A stretch of DNA of 64,000 bases from JADKCZ01 sp963786945 (GTDB lineage Bacteria; Myxococcota; Myxococcia; Myxococcales; Anaeromyxobacteraceae). Below the pieces are notes generated by a model. It made no database searches. It had not been told where the DNA came from and saw nothing but the letters and a program-made list of their open reading frames with translations. The translations under genes and the position numbers were made by a program. Of the stretch, positions 20,501 to 28,799 are shown piece after piece. Where the stretch lies: the NCBI GenBank assembly GCA_963786945.1, contig CAWBAO010000003.1:372001-436000 (forward strand), given 5' to 3'. Positions within the stretch are counted from its first letter, which is position 1; every line of letters starts with the position of its first letter.

Positions 20501-20866
20501 GCCGGCGAGGTGGTGGGGGGCGTCCGCTTCCGCGCCTGGGCCCCGCCGCACGCGCTCCACCCGCACCTGGGCGTCCACCACCCGCTCACCATCGAGCTCT
20601 GCGACAGCTGGGGCCGCCGCTCGCTGGGCGCTTGCCGCTACCACGTCTGGCACCCCGAGGGGCGCTCCTACGGCGCCCAGCCGCTCACCCGCTTCGAGGC
20701 CTCGGCGCGGCGGGCGCAGCGCTTCACCGTCGACGGGGCCACCCCGTGGCCGCTCGAGCCCGTCCGCGTGCCGACCCACGGCCAGACCCCCTGGTCGCTC
20801 GACCTCCGCCGCCACCCCGGCGACCACCCGGTCCCCACGCCGGAAGACGCGCCGGACGAGGCCTGA
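17591..20866 (+). CDS. Large transglutaminase-like protein with DUF2126
   Basis: A 1091-residue protein. Residues 1-80 are the bacterial transglutaminase N-terminal domain (QHRSTYRYPAPAALGPHTIR). Residues 150-260 form the transglutaminase-like papain fold with an intact triad: Cys182 in GRGSCRDQA, His231 in DLHAWTEVF and Asp247 in GLDPTSG. Residues from about 300 onward are the long DUF2126 region with LTLTSGGEPTFN, GKWYPGEPLPRW and the GNTHRAEISIDKLYDW block. The start is TTG at 17591 with AAAGGA seven bases upstream; no better start exists. It is the first gene of a tight five-gene cluster. Related clusters with ATP-grasp and alpha-E proteins have been predicted to build or remodel peptide-like tags; activity of DUF2126 is unknown. 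Confidence 0.9.
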   Translation: MRILLQHRSTYRYPAPAALGPHTIRLRPAAHARAVIEHYALKLPGGAAVRWQQDPFGNHVAHVSFGKGVRLPALEVLVELALDVRPVNPFDFFIDERCETVPFTYPPELARDLVPFLDRTDPELATGRRFQALLASLPKGGPTVEFAVEVNRRVNQALRYVIREEPGIWTPEETLTQGRGSCRDQALLLVSLLRARGLAARFASGYLVQLADEGMLPDEPKGVGRDVADLHAWTEVFLPGGGWIGLDPTSGLLCGEGHIPLASVARPALGAPLEGTSDQPATDITFSLTVTRLGHEVRPTAPFPDQAWEALLRGADRADAALAVAGLTLTSGGEPTFNARDHVEAPEWNGDALGPTKWTAGLALARELRRRLAPGAATLRRQGKWYPGEPLPRWALELIGLADGTPIWPDRIMPSAPPGPDGARHFAEALAARLGLPAGSSRAAYEDPWRFIMDEANLPVGVDPLLARLDDPAERHRLARILGGAPAAPVGYVLPLARTAEGWRTERWRFRREHLFLLPGDSPLGLRLPLAAIGGPPEIEPEEAPLPVPDPRLAEIEKAQAKLLAEKRKGPALPDPVRTALGVELREGTLFVFLPPVAKAGDFLALVAAVDATRAATGIDVQLEGYPPPSSPLLFQMAVTPDPGVLEVNLPPQARGVEHARLLGTVFEAALHAGLHSEKWLLDGRLAGSGGGHHVTLGGPTPLESPLVLRPDLLASLVTFTQHHPSLSFLFTGLFVGPTSQAPRVDEARLDTLSELEIALAEAFRARDPAPWLGDSLLRNLLTDLTGNTHRAEISIDKLYDWRTPHGRQGVVELRAFEMPPHPRLAVAQVLLARSLLAAFSKGPYRKPLIRWGEALHDRFLLPHHLWRDFEEVLAFLDERGLGLPAEPYRAFLELRCPVVGRLEMGDCLLEVRNALEPWNVLGEEPSGGGTSRYVDSSVERIEIRAAGITPERHQVVVNGIELPVRPTGTAGEVVGGVRFRAWAPPHALHPHLGVHHPLTIELCDSWGRRSLGACRYHVWHPEGRSYGAQPLTRFEASARRAQRFTVDGATPWPLEPVRVPTHGQTPWSLDLRRHPGDHPVPTPEDAPDEA

Positions 20867-20869
20867 GCG

Positions 20870-22541
20870 GTGGACCAGCTCCTCCTCGCCGAGCTCTCCG
20901 AGCAGGACGCCGTGCTCCGGCACCGGCGGCTCGAGGTCTGGATCGGGGCCGAGCCGACCTTCACGGTCCGCGACTCGCAGGAGCCCTGGTGGCTCACCCG
21001 GGCGGAGGGTGGCGACAAGCTCGACCGGGCCCGGGCCCTGCTGGCCGACCTGGCGCCGCGCCTCCCCTCGCGGCCGCGGCTCCTCGACCTGCCAGGGCGT
21101 CACTTCGAGGGCGAGCCGGCGCCGCGCTTCTGCCTGGGGGCCCGCTTCCGCCGGGGCCCGTCGTCCAGCGAGGCGGAAGTCCAGCTCACGGTGACGCCCG
21201 ACCCGGGGGTGGTGGAGGTCAACACCGCCCCGGCGCCCGACCTGGCCACCTTCTACACCGACGCCGAGGCGATCTACGCCGCCGCCGGGGCGGCCGGGCT
21301 CTCGGCGGTGCGCTGGCGCTACAACGGCCGGGGCTCCGACTCGGGCGGGGGCGGGCAGCTCACCTTCGGCGGCCCGTCGGCGGACGGCAGCCCCTTCTTC
21401 CGCCACCCGGCGCTGCTGCCGCGGCTCATCCGCTTCCTCTGCAACCACCCCTCGCTCTCCTACGCCTTCGCCGGCGACTGCGTCGGGTCGGCCTCGCAGG
21501 GCCCGCGCCCCGACGAGGGGGTGCGGGAGCGGTTCGAGGAGCTCCAGGTCGCGGTCGACCGGCTCGAGGCCCGGGGCGACCACCTGGCCCCACCCGAGCT
21601 CTGGGAGACGCTGGCCCCGCTGCTGGTCGACGCCTCCGGCAACTCCCACCGGGCCGAGCTCAACGTGGAGAAGCTCTGGAACCCGCACCTCCCCGGGCGT
21701 GGACAGACTCGGCGTGGTGGAGCTGCGCTCGCTGCGGATGCCTTCGAGCGCCGGCCGCCTGGCGGCCATGGCCGCCCTCTTCCGCGCCCTGGTGGCCCGG
21801 CTGGTGACCGTCCCCTACCTGGACCCGCTCGCCGACTGGGGCGCCTCGCTGCACGACCAGCTGGCGCTCCCCACCTTCCTCGACGAGGACCTCCGCGGCG
21901 TGCTCGAGGACCTGGCGGCGCACGGGCTCGGCCTCGGCGCCGCCACCACGGCGCTGCTGCTGGAGCGACCCGAGCCACTGGCCGAGGTCAAGGTGGACCG
22001 GACCACCCTCACCGTCCTGCCGGCGCTCGAGTTCTGGCCGCTGCTCGGCGACGTGGCCAGCCAGGAGCGGGCCGGCGCCCGCCTGGTCGACGCCAGCATC
22101 GAGCGGGTCGAGGTGCGCATCAGCCACGATCGCGGCGCCGATCCGGGACGTCTCGGGGCCGACGGCTGGGAGGTCCCGCTCACCTCGGCCGACAGCGGGC
22201 GCCGCCACGTGGCCGGGCTGCGCTACCGGGCCTTCCTCCCGCGCCCGGGGCTCCACCCGGGGCTGCCGGCGCAGGATCCGCTGGTGCTGACCTGGGAGCG
22301 GGAGGGCCACCGCACCGGCATCGAGCTGCACGGCTGGATCCCGGGCGGGGGCACCTACCCGGGCCTCCCCTGGGACGACGTCGAGGCGCGGCGCCGCTGC
22401 CGCGAGCGGGTGCGGATCCACGAGGCCGGTCGGGTCACCTTGCGGCGGCCGCTGGCTGGAGGCGGGGTGACGCTCGACCTGCGGCGGCTCACGGCGCTGC
22501 GTGGCGCCGACGGCTGGACCACGACCGGAGGTGGGAAGTGA
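20870..22541 (+). CDS. Second DUF2126-family protein, one frameshift as sequenced
   Basis: A protein of about 556 residues after correction that parallels the C-terminal half of the upstream gene: WIGAEPTFTVRD, VTPDPGVVEVNTAP, QLTFGGPS, FLCNHPSLSYAFAGDCVG and GNSHRAELNVEKLWNP correspond one by one to blocks in the first protein, so the pair looks like an internal duplication without the transglutaminase part. The frame shifts at about 21694-21699; dropping one base restores NPHLPGVDRLGVVELRSLRM. The start is GTG, two bases after the upstream stop. The stop overlaps the GTG of the ATP-grasp gene (GTGA). Function unknown. Conservation on both sides of the shift argues for a sequencing error. 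Confidence 0.82.
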
Positions 22542-24001
22542 GGGAGTCCCTGTTCAAGGAATACCGGCCCATCCCCGGTGCCTACGACGAGCTCTTCTCC
22601 GGCCCCGGAGAGGTGCGTGCCGAGTTCCGGCGCGCCGCCGCGGCGCTGGAGGCGCGCAGCCTCACCGAGTTCGCGCGCAGCCAGGCGCTGGCCGAGAAGG
22701 CGCTGCTCGACCAGGGCGTCACGTTCAGCGTCTACGCGGACAGCCGCGGCGCCGAGAAGATCTTCCCATTCTGCCTGCTGCCGCGCCTGGTGGGCGCCGC
22801 CGAGTGGTCGCGCCTGGAGCAGGGGTTGGTGCAGCGGGTCCGGGCCATCGAGGCCTTCCTCGACGACCTCTACGGCCCGCAGCGCATCCTCAAGGAGAAG
22901 GTGATCCCGGCCGAGGTGGTGCTGGCGGCCAGGGGCTACGAGCCCAAGCTGGTCGGGGTGAGGCCGCCCGGCGGCGTGCGCGTGCACGTGGCCGGCATCG
23001 ACCTGATCCGCGATCCGGCCGGCACCTTCCGGGTGCTGGAGGACAACCTGCGCTGCCCCTCCGGCGTCTCCTACGTGCTGGAGAACCGGCTGCTCTCGAA
23101 GCGGATCATCCCCGAGGCGCTCGACAAGGCCCGGGTCCACCGTGTCGACCAGTATCCGTCCAGGCTGGCGGCGGCCCTGCGCTCGGTGGCCCCGGTCAGC
23201 CCCGACGAGGCCGTGGCGGTGGTGCTCACCCCCGGCCCCTTCAACTCGGCGTACTTCGAGCACAGCTTCCTGGCCCGCACCATGGGGCTCGAGCTGGTGC
23301 AGGCGCCCGACCTCTTCGTCGACGGCGACGAGGTCTTCATGCACACCACCCGCGGTCCACGCCGCGTCCACGTCATCTACCGGCGCACCGACGACGCCTT
23401 CCTCGACCCGGACTTCTTCCGGCCCGACTCGCTGCTGGGGGTGCGCGGCCTGATGCGCGCCTGGGCGGCCGGCACCGTGACCATCGCCAACGCACCCGGC
23501 AACGGGGTGGCCGACGACAAGGCGGTCTGCGCCCTGGTGCCGGACATGGTCCGCTTCTATCTCTCCGAGGAGCCGCAGCTGGAGCAGGTCCCGACCTGGC
23601 TCTGCTGCCGGCCCGAGGACCAGGCCTACGTGGTGGAGCGGCTCGACCAGCTGGTGGTGAAGGCGGTGGACGAGGCGGGCGGCTACGGGATGCTGATGGG
23701 CCCCCAGGCCACGCCCGAGGAGCGGGAGGACTTCCGCCGCCGCATCAACGCCGATCCGCGCCGCTACATCGCCCAGCGCCGTGTCGAGCTCTCGGCCTGC
23801 CCCACCTGGATCGCCGAGGGCGGCTACACCGCCCCTCGCCGCGTCGACCTGCGCCCCTACATCGTCTCCGGGGCCGACGGCCCGTGGGTGCTCCCCGGCG
23901 GCCTGACCCGGGTGGCCCTGCGCGAGGGGTCCTACGTGGTCAACTCCAGCCAGGGCGGCGGCTCCAAGGACACCTGGGTGCTGAAGGGAGCGAACCCGTG
24001 A
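22538..24001 (+). CDS. Circularly permuted ATP-grasp protein (COG2308 type)
   Basis: A 487-residue protein of the circularly permuted ATP-grasp group (DUF404/DUF407). Recognisable blocks are the N-terminal YRPIPGAYDELFSGPGEVR, the helical GVTFSVYAD segment, LEDNLRCPSGVSYVLENR, YRRTDDAFLDP and, near the C-terminus, SSQGGGSKDTWVL. ATP-grasp enzymes activate a carboxylate and ligate it to an amine, so this is the likely ligase of the cluster. GTG start overlaps the preceding stop, with GGAGG upstream. The alpha-E gene follows with another GTGA overlap; the two families almost always travel together. Substrates are unknown. Confidence 0.9.
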   Translation: MRESLFKEYRPIPGAYDELFSGPGEVRAEFRRAAAALEARSLTEFARSQALAEKALLDQGVTFSVYADSRGAEKIFPFCLLPRLVGAAEWSRLEQGLVQRVRAIEAFLDDLYGPQRILKEKVIPAEVVLAARGYEPKLVGVRPPGGVRVHVAGIDLIRDPAGTFRVLEDNLRCPSGVSYVLENRLLSKRIIPEALDKARVHRVDQYPSRLAAALRSVAPVSPDEAVAVVLTPGPFNSAYFEHSFLARTMGLELVQAPDLFVDGDEVFMHTTRGPRRVHVIYRRTDDAFLDPDFFRPDSLLGVRGLMRAWAAGTVTIANAPGNGVADDKAVCALVPDMVRFYLSEEPQLEQVPTWLCCRPEDQAYVVERLDQLVVKAVDEAGGYGMLMGPQATPEEREDFRRRINADPRRYIAQRRVELSACPTWIAEGGYTAPRRVDLRPYIVSGADGPWVLPGGLTRVALREGSYVVNSSQGGGSKDTWVLKGANP

Positions 24002-24972
24002 TCAGCCGCGTCGCCGAGAACCTCTTCTGGCTGGGGCGCTACCTGGAGCGGGCCGAGTCGACGGCCCGCGTCTGCCTGGTCACCCGCAACCTCGCCCTCG
24101 ACGGCGACCTCGAGCCGCACCAGGCCTGGCGCCCGGCCGTCATCGTCTCGGGCCAGGAGGAGCCCTTCCGCGAGGCGCACGGCGACGAGGGCTTCGCCGA
24201 CGGCGAGCGGGTCCAGGAGTGGCTCACCTGGGAGGAGACCAACATCTCCTCGCTGCGCCGCTCGGTGGGCGCAGCCCGCGAGAACGCCCGTTCCATCCGC
24301 GAGGTGGTGAGCCTGGAGACCTGGGAGGCGGCCAACGAGCTGCACCTCTGGATGGATGGCGCCGGGCGCGAGGTCTGGCGGTCCGACCGGCACGGCTTCT
24401 ACCGGCACGTCCGCCAGCACGCCCAGCTCTGCCTCGGCGTCATCCACGGGACCATGCTCCACGACGACGCCTTCAGCTTCATCCTGCTCGGCGTCATGCT
24501 GGAGCGGGCCGGGCAGACCGCGCGCATCCTCGACGTCCACCACCACGCCCTGCAGCGCATGGGGGCGCACCAGGTGGTGGAGCTGGCGCTCTGGCTCTCG
24601 CTGCTGCGCGCCTGCTCCGGCTTCGAGCCGTTCATGAAGCGGTTCCAGGGCAAGGCCTCGGCGGCCACCGTGGCCCGCTTCCTGGTGCTCGACGCCCGCT
24701 TCCCGCGCTCGGTCAACCACTGCCTGCACATCGCCTCCAGCCGGCTCGCCAAGGTGCGCGCCGCCGACGCCGAGCATCGCGGCCACAGCCTGACCTCGCT
24801 GCGGGCCCTGGAGAGCTGGGTGATCGACGAGGCCGGGCCGCACATCGACGCCGGCAACCTCCACCAGTTCCTCACCCACGTGGTGGACGAGACCCACGCG
24901 ATCTGCAATGACATCGGGCGCGAACTGTTCGGCTACCCGGCCCCCGAGGTCGTGGGCTCGACCGGGCAGTAG
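23998..24972 (+). CDS. Alpha-E domain protein (COG2307 type)
   Basis: A 324-residue all-alpha protein. The N-terminal ISRVAENLFWLGRYLERAESTAR is the hallmark of the family. Further conserved stretches are WEETNISSLRRSVGAARENARSIRE, MLERAGQTARILDVHHHAL and the C-terminal THAICNDIGRELFGYP. It contains many conserved Glu, Asp, His and Arg residues within helices. The family is always linked to COG2308 ATP-grasp enzymes and is thought to act with them, possibly as the second catalytic or binding partner. The GTG start overlaps the ATP-grasp stop. The next gene starts 12 bp downstream. Confidence 0.92.
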   Translation: MISRVAENLFWLGRYLERAESTARVCLVTRNLALDGDLEPHQAWRPAVIVSGQEEPFREAHGDEGFADGERVQEWLTWEETNISSLRRSVGAARENARSIREVVSLETWEAANELHLWMDGAGREVWRSDRHGFYRHVRQHAQLCLGVIHGTMLHDDAFSFILLGVMLERAGQTARILDVHHHALQRMGAHQVVELALWLSLLRACSGFEPFMKRFQGKASAATVARFLVLDARFPRSVNHCLHIASSRLAKVRAADAEHRGHSLTSLRALESWVIDEAGPHIDAGNLHQFLTHVVDETHAICNDIGRELFGYPAPEVVGSTGQ

Positions 24973-24984
24973 CCGACTCGAAGC

Positions 24985-26737
24985 ATGCCCAACCTCCTCG
25001 CCATGTCCTTCGAGGGTGCCCTCGCGCCCTCCTTCGACCTCCGGTGCCTGCAGCCCGGGCGCGCCCTCCCCGACGGCTGGGGCATCGGCTACTACCCGGG
25101 CGGCGAGCCCTCGGCGACCGTGCTTGAAGGAGCCGGCGCCCCCGGTCGGCTCGATCCGCTCGGAGCTGGTGAAGGCCTGGGAGCACCTCGAGTCGTCGCT
25201 CTTCGTGGTGCACATCCGGACCGCCACCTGGGGCGCCCCTTCCGACGCCAACACCCAGCCCTTCGCCCGGGCCTGGGGACGCCGCGACTGGCTCTTTGCC
25301 CACTCCGGCAGCCTGGGCGAGCGCCCCCAGCCACGCCCCACCCAGCTCTTCGAGCCGGTCGGCTCCACCGACACCGAGGTGGTGCTCTGCGAGCTGCTGG
25401 GGCGGCTCGCCGAGCGGGGCTGGCGCTCGCTCGACGAGGCCGACCTCGAGGTGCTGCACGGATGGTTCGGCGAGCTCAACGGCCTCGGCACGCTCACCTC
25501 GGTGCTCAGCGATGGGCGGGACCTGCTGGTCTACGCCGACCGCGATCCCGGGGCCCGGGGCATCTGGCTCTGGGAGGCCCTGCCGCCCTATGGCGAGCTG
25601 CGGCTCGCCGACCAGGACCTGGTGGTCGACCTGGCCTCGCGAGGCCCCAAGGCGCGCCGGGGGGTGGTGATCTCCACCACGCCGCTCGAGGTCACCAGCG
25701 AGTGGGTCGGCCAGTGGCGCCAGGTGCCGCCCGGCGCCCTGCTGGTCGTCCGCCAGGGGGTGGTCCGGGTGGAGCGGGCCGCGGCCGGCGGTGCCACCCC
25801 GCTGTCCCTGGCCACGGGATCGCGCCAGGCCATGCGCCTCGCCAGGCCCGAGCGGGCGCCGGCGAGGCGCTACGACCTGGTCCACCGCACCACCTACCGC
25901 TACCTGAAGCCGGTGGAGCGGTCCATGCACCTCTTCCGGCTCAAGCCGGTCAACGACCAGCTCCAGTCCCTTCGCACCTTCGACCTGCGCATCTCGGTCC
26001 CGGGCGACGCCCGCGACTACGAGGACGTCTTCGGCAACCAGACCCACCGGCTCCTGGTGGAGACCCCGTTCCACGAGCTGGTGGTGGAGGCCCGCTCCAC
26101 GGTGGAGGTGGTCGACTGCGAGCCGCTCTCCTACCGGCCACTGCGCTCGCGAACCACCATCCCGCTGGCCTGGATGCCGTGGCAGCGCCAGGTCCTGCAG
26201 CCCTTCCTGCTCCCCGAGGAGCTGCCGGAGAGCGAGCTGCAGGATCTCGTCGAGTACGCCATGAGCTTCGTGGAGCGGAACGGCTACGACCTGCTGGAGA
26301 CGCTGCTCGACATGAATGCCACCATCCACCGGGACTACAAGTACGTGCAGGGCGCGACCACGCTCCTCACCACGCCCTTCGAGACCTACGTGAACCGGCG
26401 CGGCGTCTGCCAGGACTTCACCAACCTCTTCATCTGCATGGCCCGGCTCCTCTCGGTGCCGGCTCGCTACGTCTGCGGCTACCTCTACACCGGCCCCAGG
26501 CACGAGAACGCGGCCCAGGGCGAGGCCAGCCACGCCTGGGCCCAGGTCTACCTGCCGGAGGTGGGCTGGCGCGGCTTCGATCCGACCAACGGGGTGATCA
26601 CCCAGACCAGCCACGTGCGGGTCGCGGTCGGCCGCTCCTGGCGCGACGCCACGCCGACCTCGGGGACCATCTACCTGGGCGGCGCGGGGGAGACGCTGGA
26701 GGTGGACGTGCGCGTCGACCTCGATCCCGGCCCGTGA
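24985..26737 (+). CDS. Fusion: inactive class-II glutamine amidotransferase domain plus transglutaminase, one frameshift
   Basis: About 583 residues after removing one base near 25124 (restoring VLKEPAPPVGSIRSEL). Residues 1-280 show the Ntn-type class-II amidotransferase fold: MPNLLAMSFEG, DGWGIGYYPGGEP, VHIRTATWGAPSDANTQPF, AHSGSLGE and a GTLTSVLSDGRDLLVY strand. The nucleophile Cys normally at position 2 is Pro, and the oxyanion Asn of the usual HNG is Ser (HSG), so glutaminase activity should be lost. Residues from about 293 form a complete transglutaminase (VHRTTYRYLKPVERS) with Cys475 in RGVCQDF, His in SHAWAQVY and Asp in GFDPTNG. Last gene of the cluster. Related clusters can contain a proteasome-like Ntn peptidase; whether this dead domain replaces it is speculation. 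Confidence 0.85.
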
Positions 26738-26744
26738 CGGCCGT

Positions 26745-26758
26745 CGCCGGGCCCGGCG
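26745..26758. terminator. Palindrome between convergent genes
   Basis: CGCCGGGCCCGGCG is a perfect 14-bp palindrome in the 28-bp gap between the fusion gene and the convergent lipoprotein gene. It could form a short terminator stem for either strand; no T-run. Confidence 0.35.
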
Positions 26759-26765
26759 GTCACGG

Positions 26766-27473
26766 TCAAGGCATGGTGGCCAGCTTGGCCACGATGTCGC
26801 CGTACAGGTCCCTGACCGTGCCGTCGCAGTCCGACTGGTCCTGGGTGGTGGCCTTCAGCCAGGCCACCATCTCGACCGCGGTGACGCCGGGCGCCACCTC
26901 GCTGGCCACCAGCGAGCCGGACATCACCTCGATGTTCTGGATGCCCCAGGTCTTCTGGTACCGCTCGCCGATCTTGACGGGCGCGGCGTCGGTCCCGTCC
27001 AGCGGCCCGGCCCGGTAGGTGACGTCGAACTTGGCGTCGCCATATCCGGGGATGCCGGTCGGGCTGGCGTAGCGGACCCGGAAGCTCACCGGGAACGGCT
27101 CCTCGTTCATGAACGGGTTCCCGGGGACGTCGTCGAGGCGGGGGGCGTTGTTGTAGTTGTGGATGTAGCTGGCGGCCGGATCGTGGAGCGCCTGGTAGAC
27201 CTGCGCCAGCGAGGCGTGGAGGTACCCCTTCCCGTAGGAGGTGTAGTGGCCGCTCTGCGGGCCAGCCACCACGTTGATCTCCTGCGGGTAGGTCTCGTTG
27301 CCCGCGGCCGGCGGGAAGGTCACCGAGGTGGCCACCGACTCGAGGGGCTGGAAGCCCACCTCCAGCGGGAAGCCGTCCGCGACGTTCTTGCCGCAGCCGG
27401 CCAGCGAACCGGCCACCGCCAGCAGGGTGGCCGCGATCCGAAGCGCGTGGGACCGACTCCGTGCCTGTGCCAT
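26766..27473 (-). CDS. Predicted lipoprotein of unknown function
   Basis: A 235-residue protein that I do not recognise. The N-terminus is basic (AQARSRSHALR) and leads into a lipoprotein signal ending in SLAGC. The mature part is polar and rich in Tyr, Asn, Pro and Gly (SGHYTSYGKGYLHASLAQVY, YIHNYNNAPRLDD), with only one further Cys. The start at 27473 is chosen because AAGGTGA lies just upstream and it places the signal at the very N-terminus; an in-frame ATG seven codons upstream gives a less typical signal. It is probably anchored in the inner or outer membrane. Upstream is the chemoreceptor-like gene on the same strand, about 95 bp away. Confidence 0.75.
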   Translation of the reverse strand: MAQARSRSHALRIAATLLAVAGSLAGCGKNVADGFPLEVGFQPLESVATSVTFPPAAGNETYPQEINVVAGPQSGHYTSYGKGYLHASLAQVYQALHDPAASYIHNYNNAPRLDDVPGNPFMNEEPFPVSFRVRYASPTGIPGYGDAKFDVTYRAGPLDGTDAAPVKIGERYQKTWGIQNIEVMSGSLVASEVAPGVTAVEMVAWLKATTQDQSDCDGTVRDLYGDIVAKLATMP

Positions 27474-27568
27474 GGGGCTCACCTTTATCCGCATTCGGCC
27501 GGCCCGCCCGAGATTTCGCCGTCCCCCACTTGGGGGCGTCCCGGCGAGAGGGCGTCTCGGCCCGGGCG

Positions 27569-28633
27569 TCAGTCGGAGACCGCCCGCTTCAGCCCGGTCG
27601 CCATGTCGTTGAGGGCGCGGGCCTCCGCGGCCACCGACTGGATGTTGGACATGGTCTCCTGCGTGGCCAGGTAGATCTCGTTCATGGCCTTCAGCACCTG
27701 CTCGATGCCGTGGTCCTGCTGCTGCGCCACGGTGGCGATCTCGCGGGCCGCCTCCGAGGAGTCGGCCAGCGCCGTGGCCAGCCGGCGGATGGTGTCGCCG
27801 CTGCCGGACGCCACCGTGGCGCCCTGCTCGGCCCGCCGGATGCCCACCTCGGCCGCGGTCATGGCCGCCAGCATCGCCTTGTGGACCTCGGAGAGGATCC
27901 CCTTCACCTGCGTCGCAGCCCGCTTGGCGTCCTCGGCGTGATGGCGCATCTCCCCGACCACGTCGGCGAAGCCCCCGCCGCCGGCGGCGGCGGCCGCGGC
28001 CTCCTGGGCGGCGCGATCGGCCAGGCGCTGCGAGCGGTCGGCGACGTAGTTCACCACCGAGGCGATCTCGAAGATGTCGCGCATCCGGGCGTTGAGCGCC
28101 TCGATGCGCTGCGACAGCTGCCGCACCTCGTCGGCCAGCTTGGCCATCTCGGCCTGGCTGGTGTCGACCGCCTTCAGCCCCTCGGCGGAGACCCGCGCCC
28201 CGGCCTGGGCCAGCCCGATCACGGTCTCGGCGGTGAGCGCCGCCTTGGTGGCGGTCTGGGACAGCTGCCCCATGGTGGCGGTGGTCTCGCGCACGCTGGC
28301 GGCGGTCTCGGCGGCCATGCTGGAGAAGGCGCTGACGTTGGAGAGGAGCGACTGGGCCATGGTCACCAGCGTCTTGGCCGCCTGCAGGAAGCCCTCGCGC
28401 CGGCCGGCCTCGGCGCGGAGCGCCTCGTCCTGGGCGTGGCCCGCCACCCAGGCCATGGTGCCGAGGAAGAGCGGCGCGGTGACGATGATGAGGACCAGCG
28501 GCTTCTGCACGGCGAGGAGCACGCCGTCCACGGAGAGGCCGCCGGGGCCGGTCCCGGCGTCGATGATGATCCCGATCACGGGGAAGAAGGCGCCGAGGAT
28601 CACGCCGTAGATGGAGTACTTGCGCGCGTTCAT
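27569..28633 (-). CDS. Methyl-accepting chemotaxis-like protein with degenerate signalling tip
   Basis: A 354-residue membrane protein. Two hydrophobic helices (residues about 8-25, YGVILGAFFPVIGIIIDAG, and 42-65, VQKPLVLIIVTAPLFLGTMA) are separated by a very short periplasmic loop, so there is no ligand-binding domain. From residue 75 to the end it is a long heptad-rich coiled coil as in chemoreceptors, with Ala/Glu/Gln-rich repeats. The hairpin tip that normally contacts CheA/CheW is poorly conserved: the position of the usual NLLALNAAIEAARAGE block reads NYVADRSQRLADRAAQEA followed by five Ala and four Gly. It may have lost kinase coupling or work with unusual partners. The start follows AGGAT and begins MNARKYS. 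Confidence 0.75.
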   Translation of the reverse strand: MNARKYSIYGVILGAFFPVIGIIIDAGTGPGGLSVDGVLLAVQKPLVLIIVTAPLFLGTMAWVAGHAQDEALRAEAGRREGFLQAAKTLVTMAQSLLSNVSAFSSMAAETAASVRETTATMGQLSQTATKAALTAETVIGLAQAGARVSAEGLKAVDTSQAEMAKLADEVRQLSQRIEALNARMRDIFEIASVVNYVADRSQRLADRAAQEAAAAAAGGGGFADVVGEMRHHAEDAKRAATQVKGILSEVHKAMLAAMTAAEVGIRRAEQGATVASGSGDTIRRLATALADSSEAAREIATVAQQQDHGIEQVLKAMNEIYLATQETMSNIQSVAAEARALNDMATGLKRAVSD

Positions 28634-28799
28634 GAGGATCCTGGGGTGGCCGGGCCGTCGGGGTGATCGGGAGCTTCGATTGTGGCGCAGGTCACCCTCC
28701 CCCGCCACTTTCGAAGGGGCGGCGCGGCGCCCGGTCCCGCCGCCAGGCCGGAATCGTTGCGCCGCTCCCGCCCCCCCGCGGTAGGTTGCCCCCGCCACC

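Noticed and set aside
17576..21769. Minus-strand open frame of 1397 codons across the transglutaminase genes
   Set aside because: It is antisense to two recognisable proteins, has Arg/Gly/Ala/Val-biased composition without motifs, and arises from the lack of stops in high-GC codon use.
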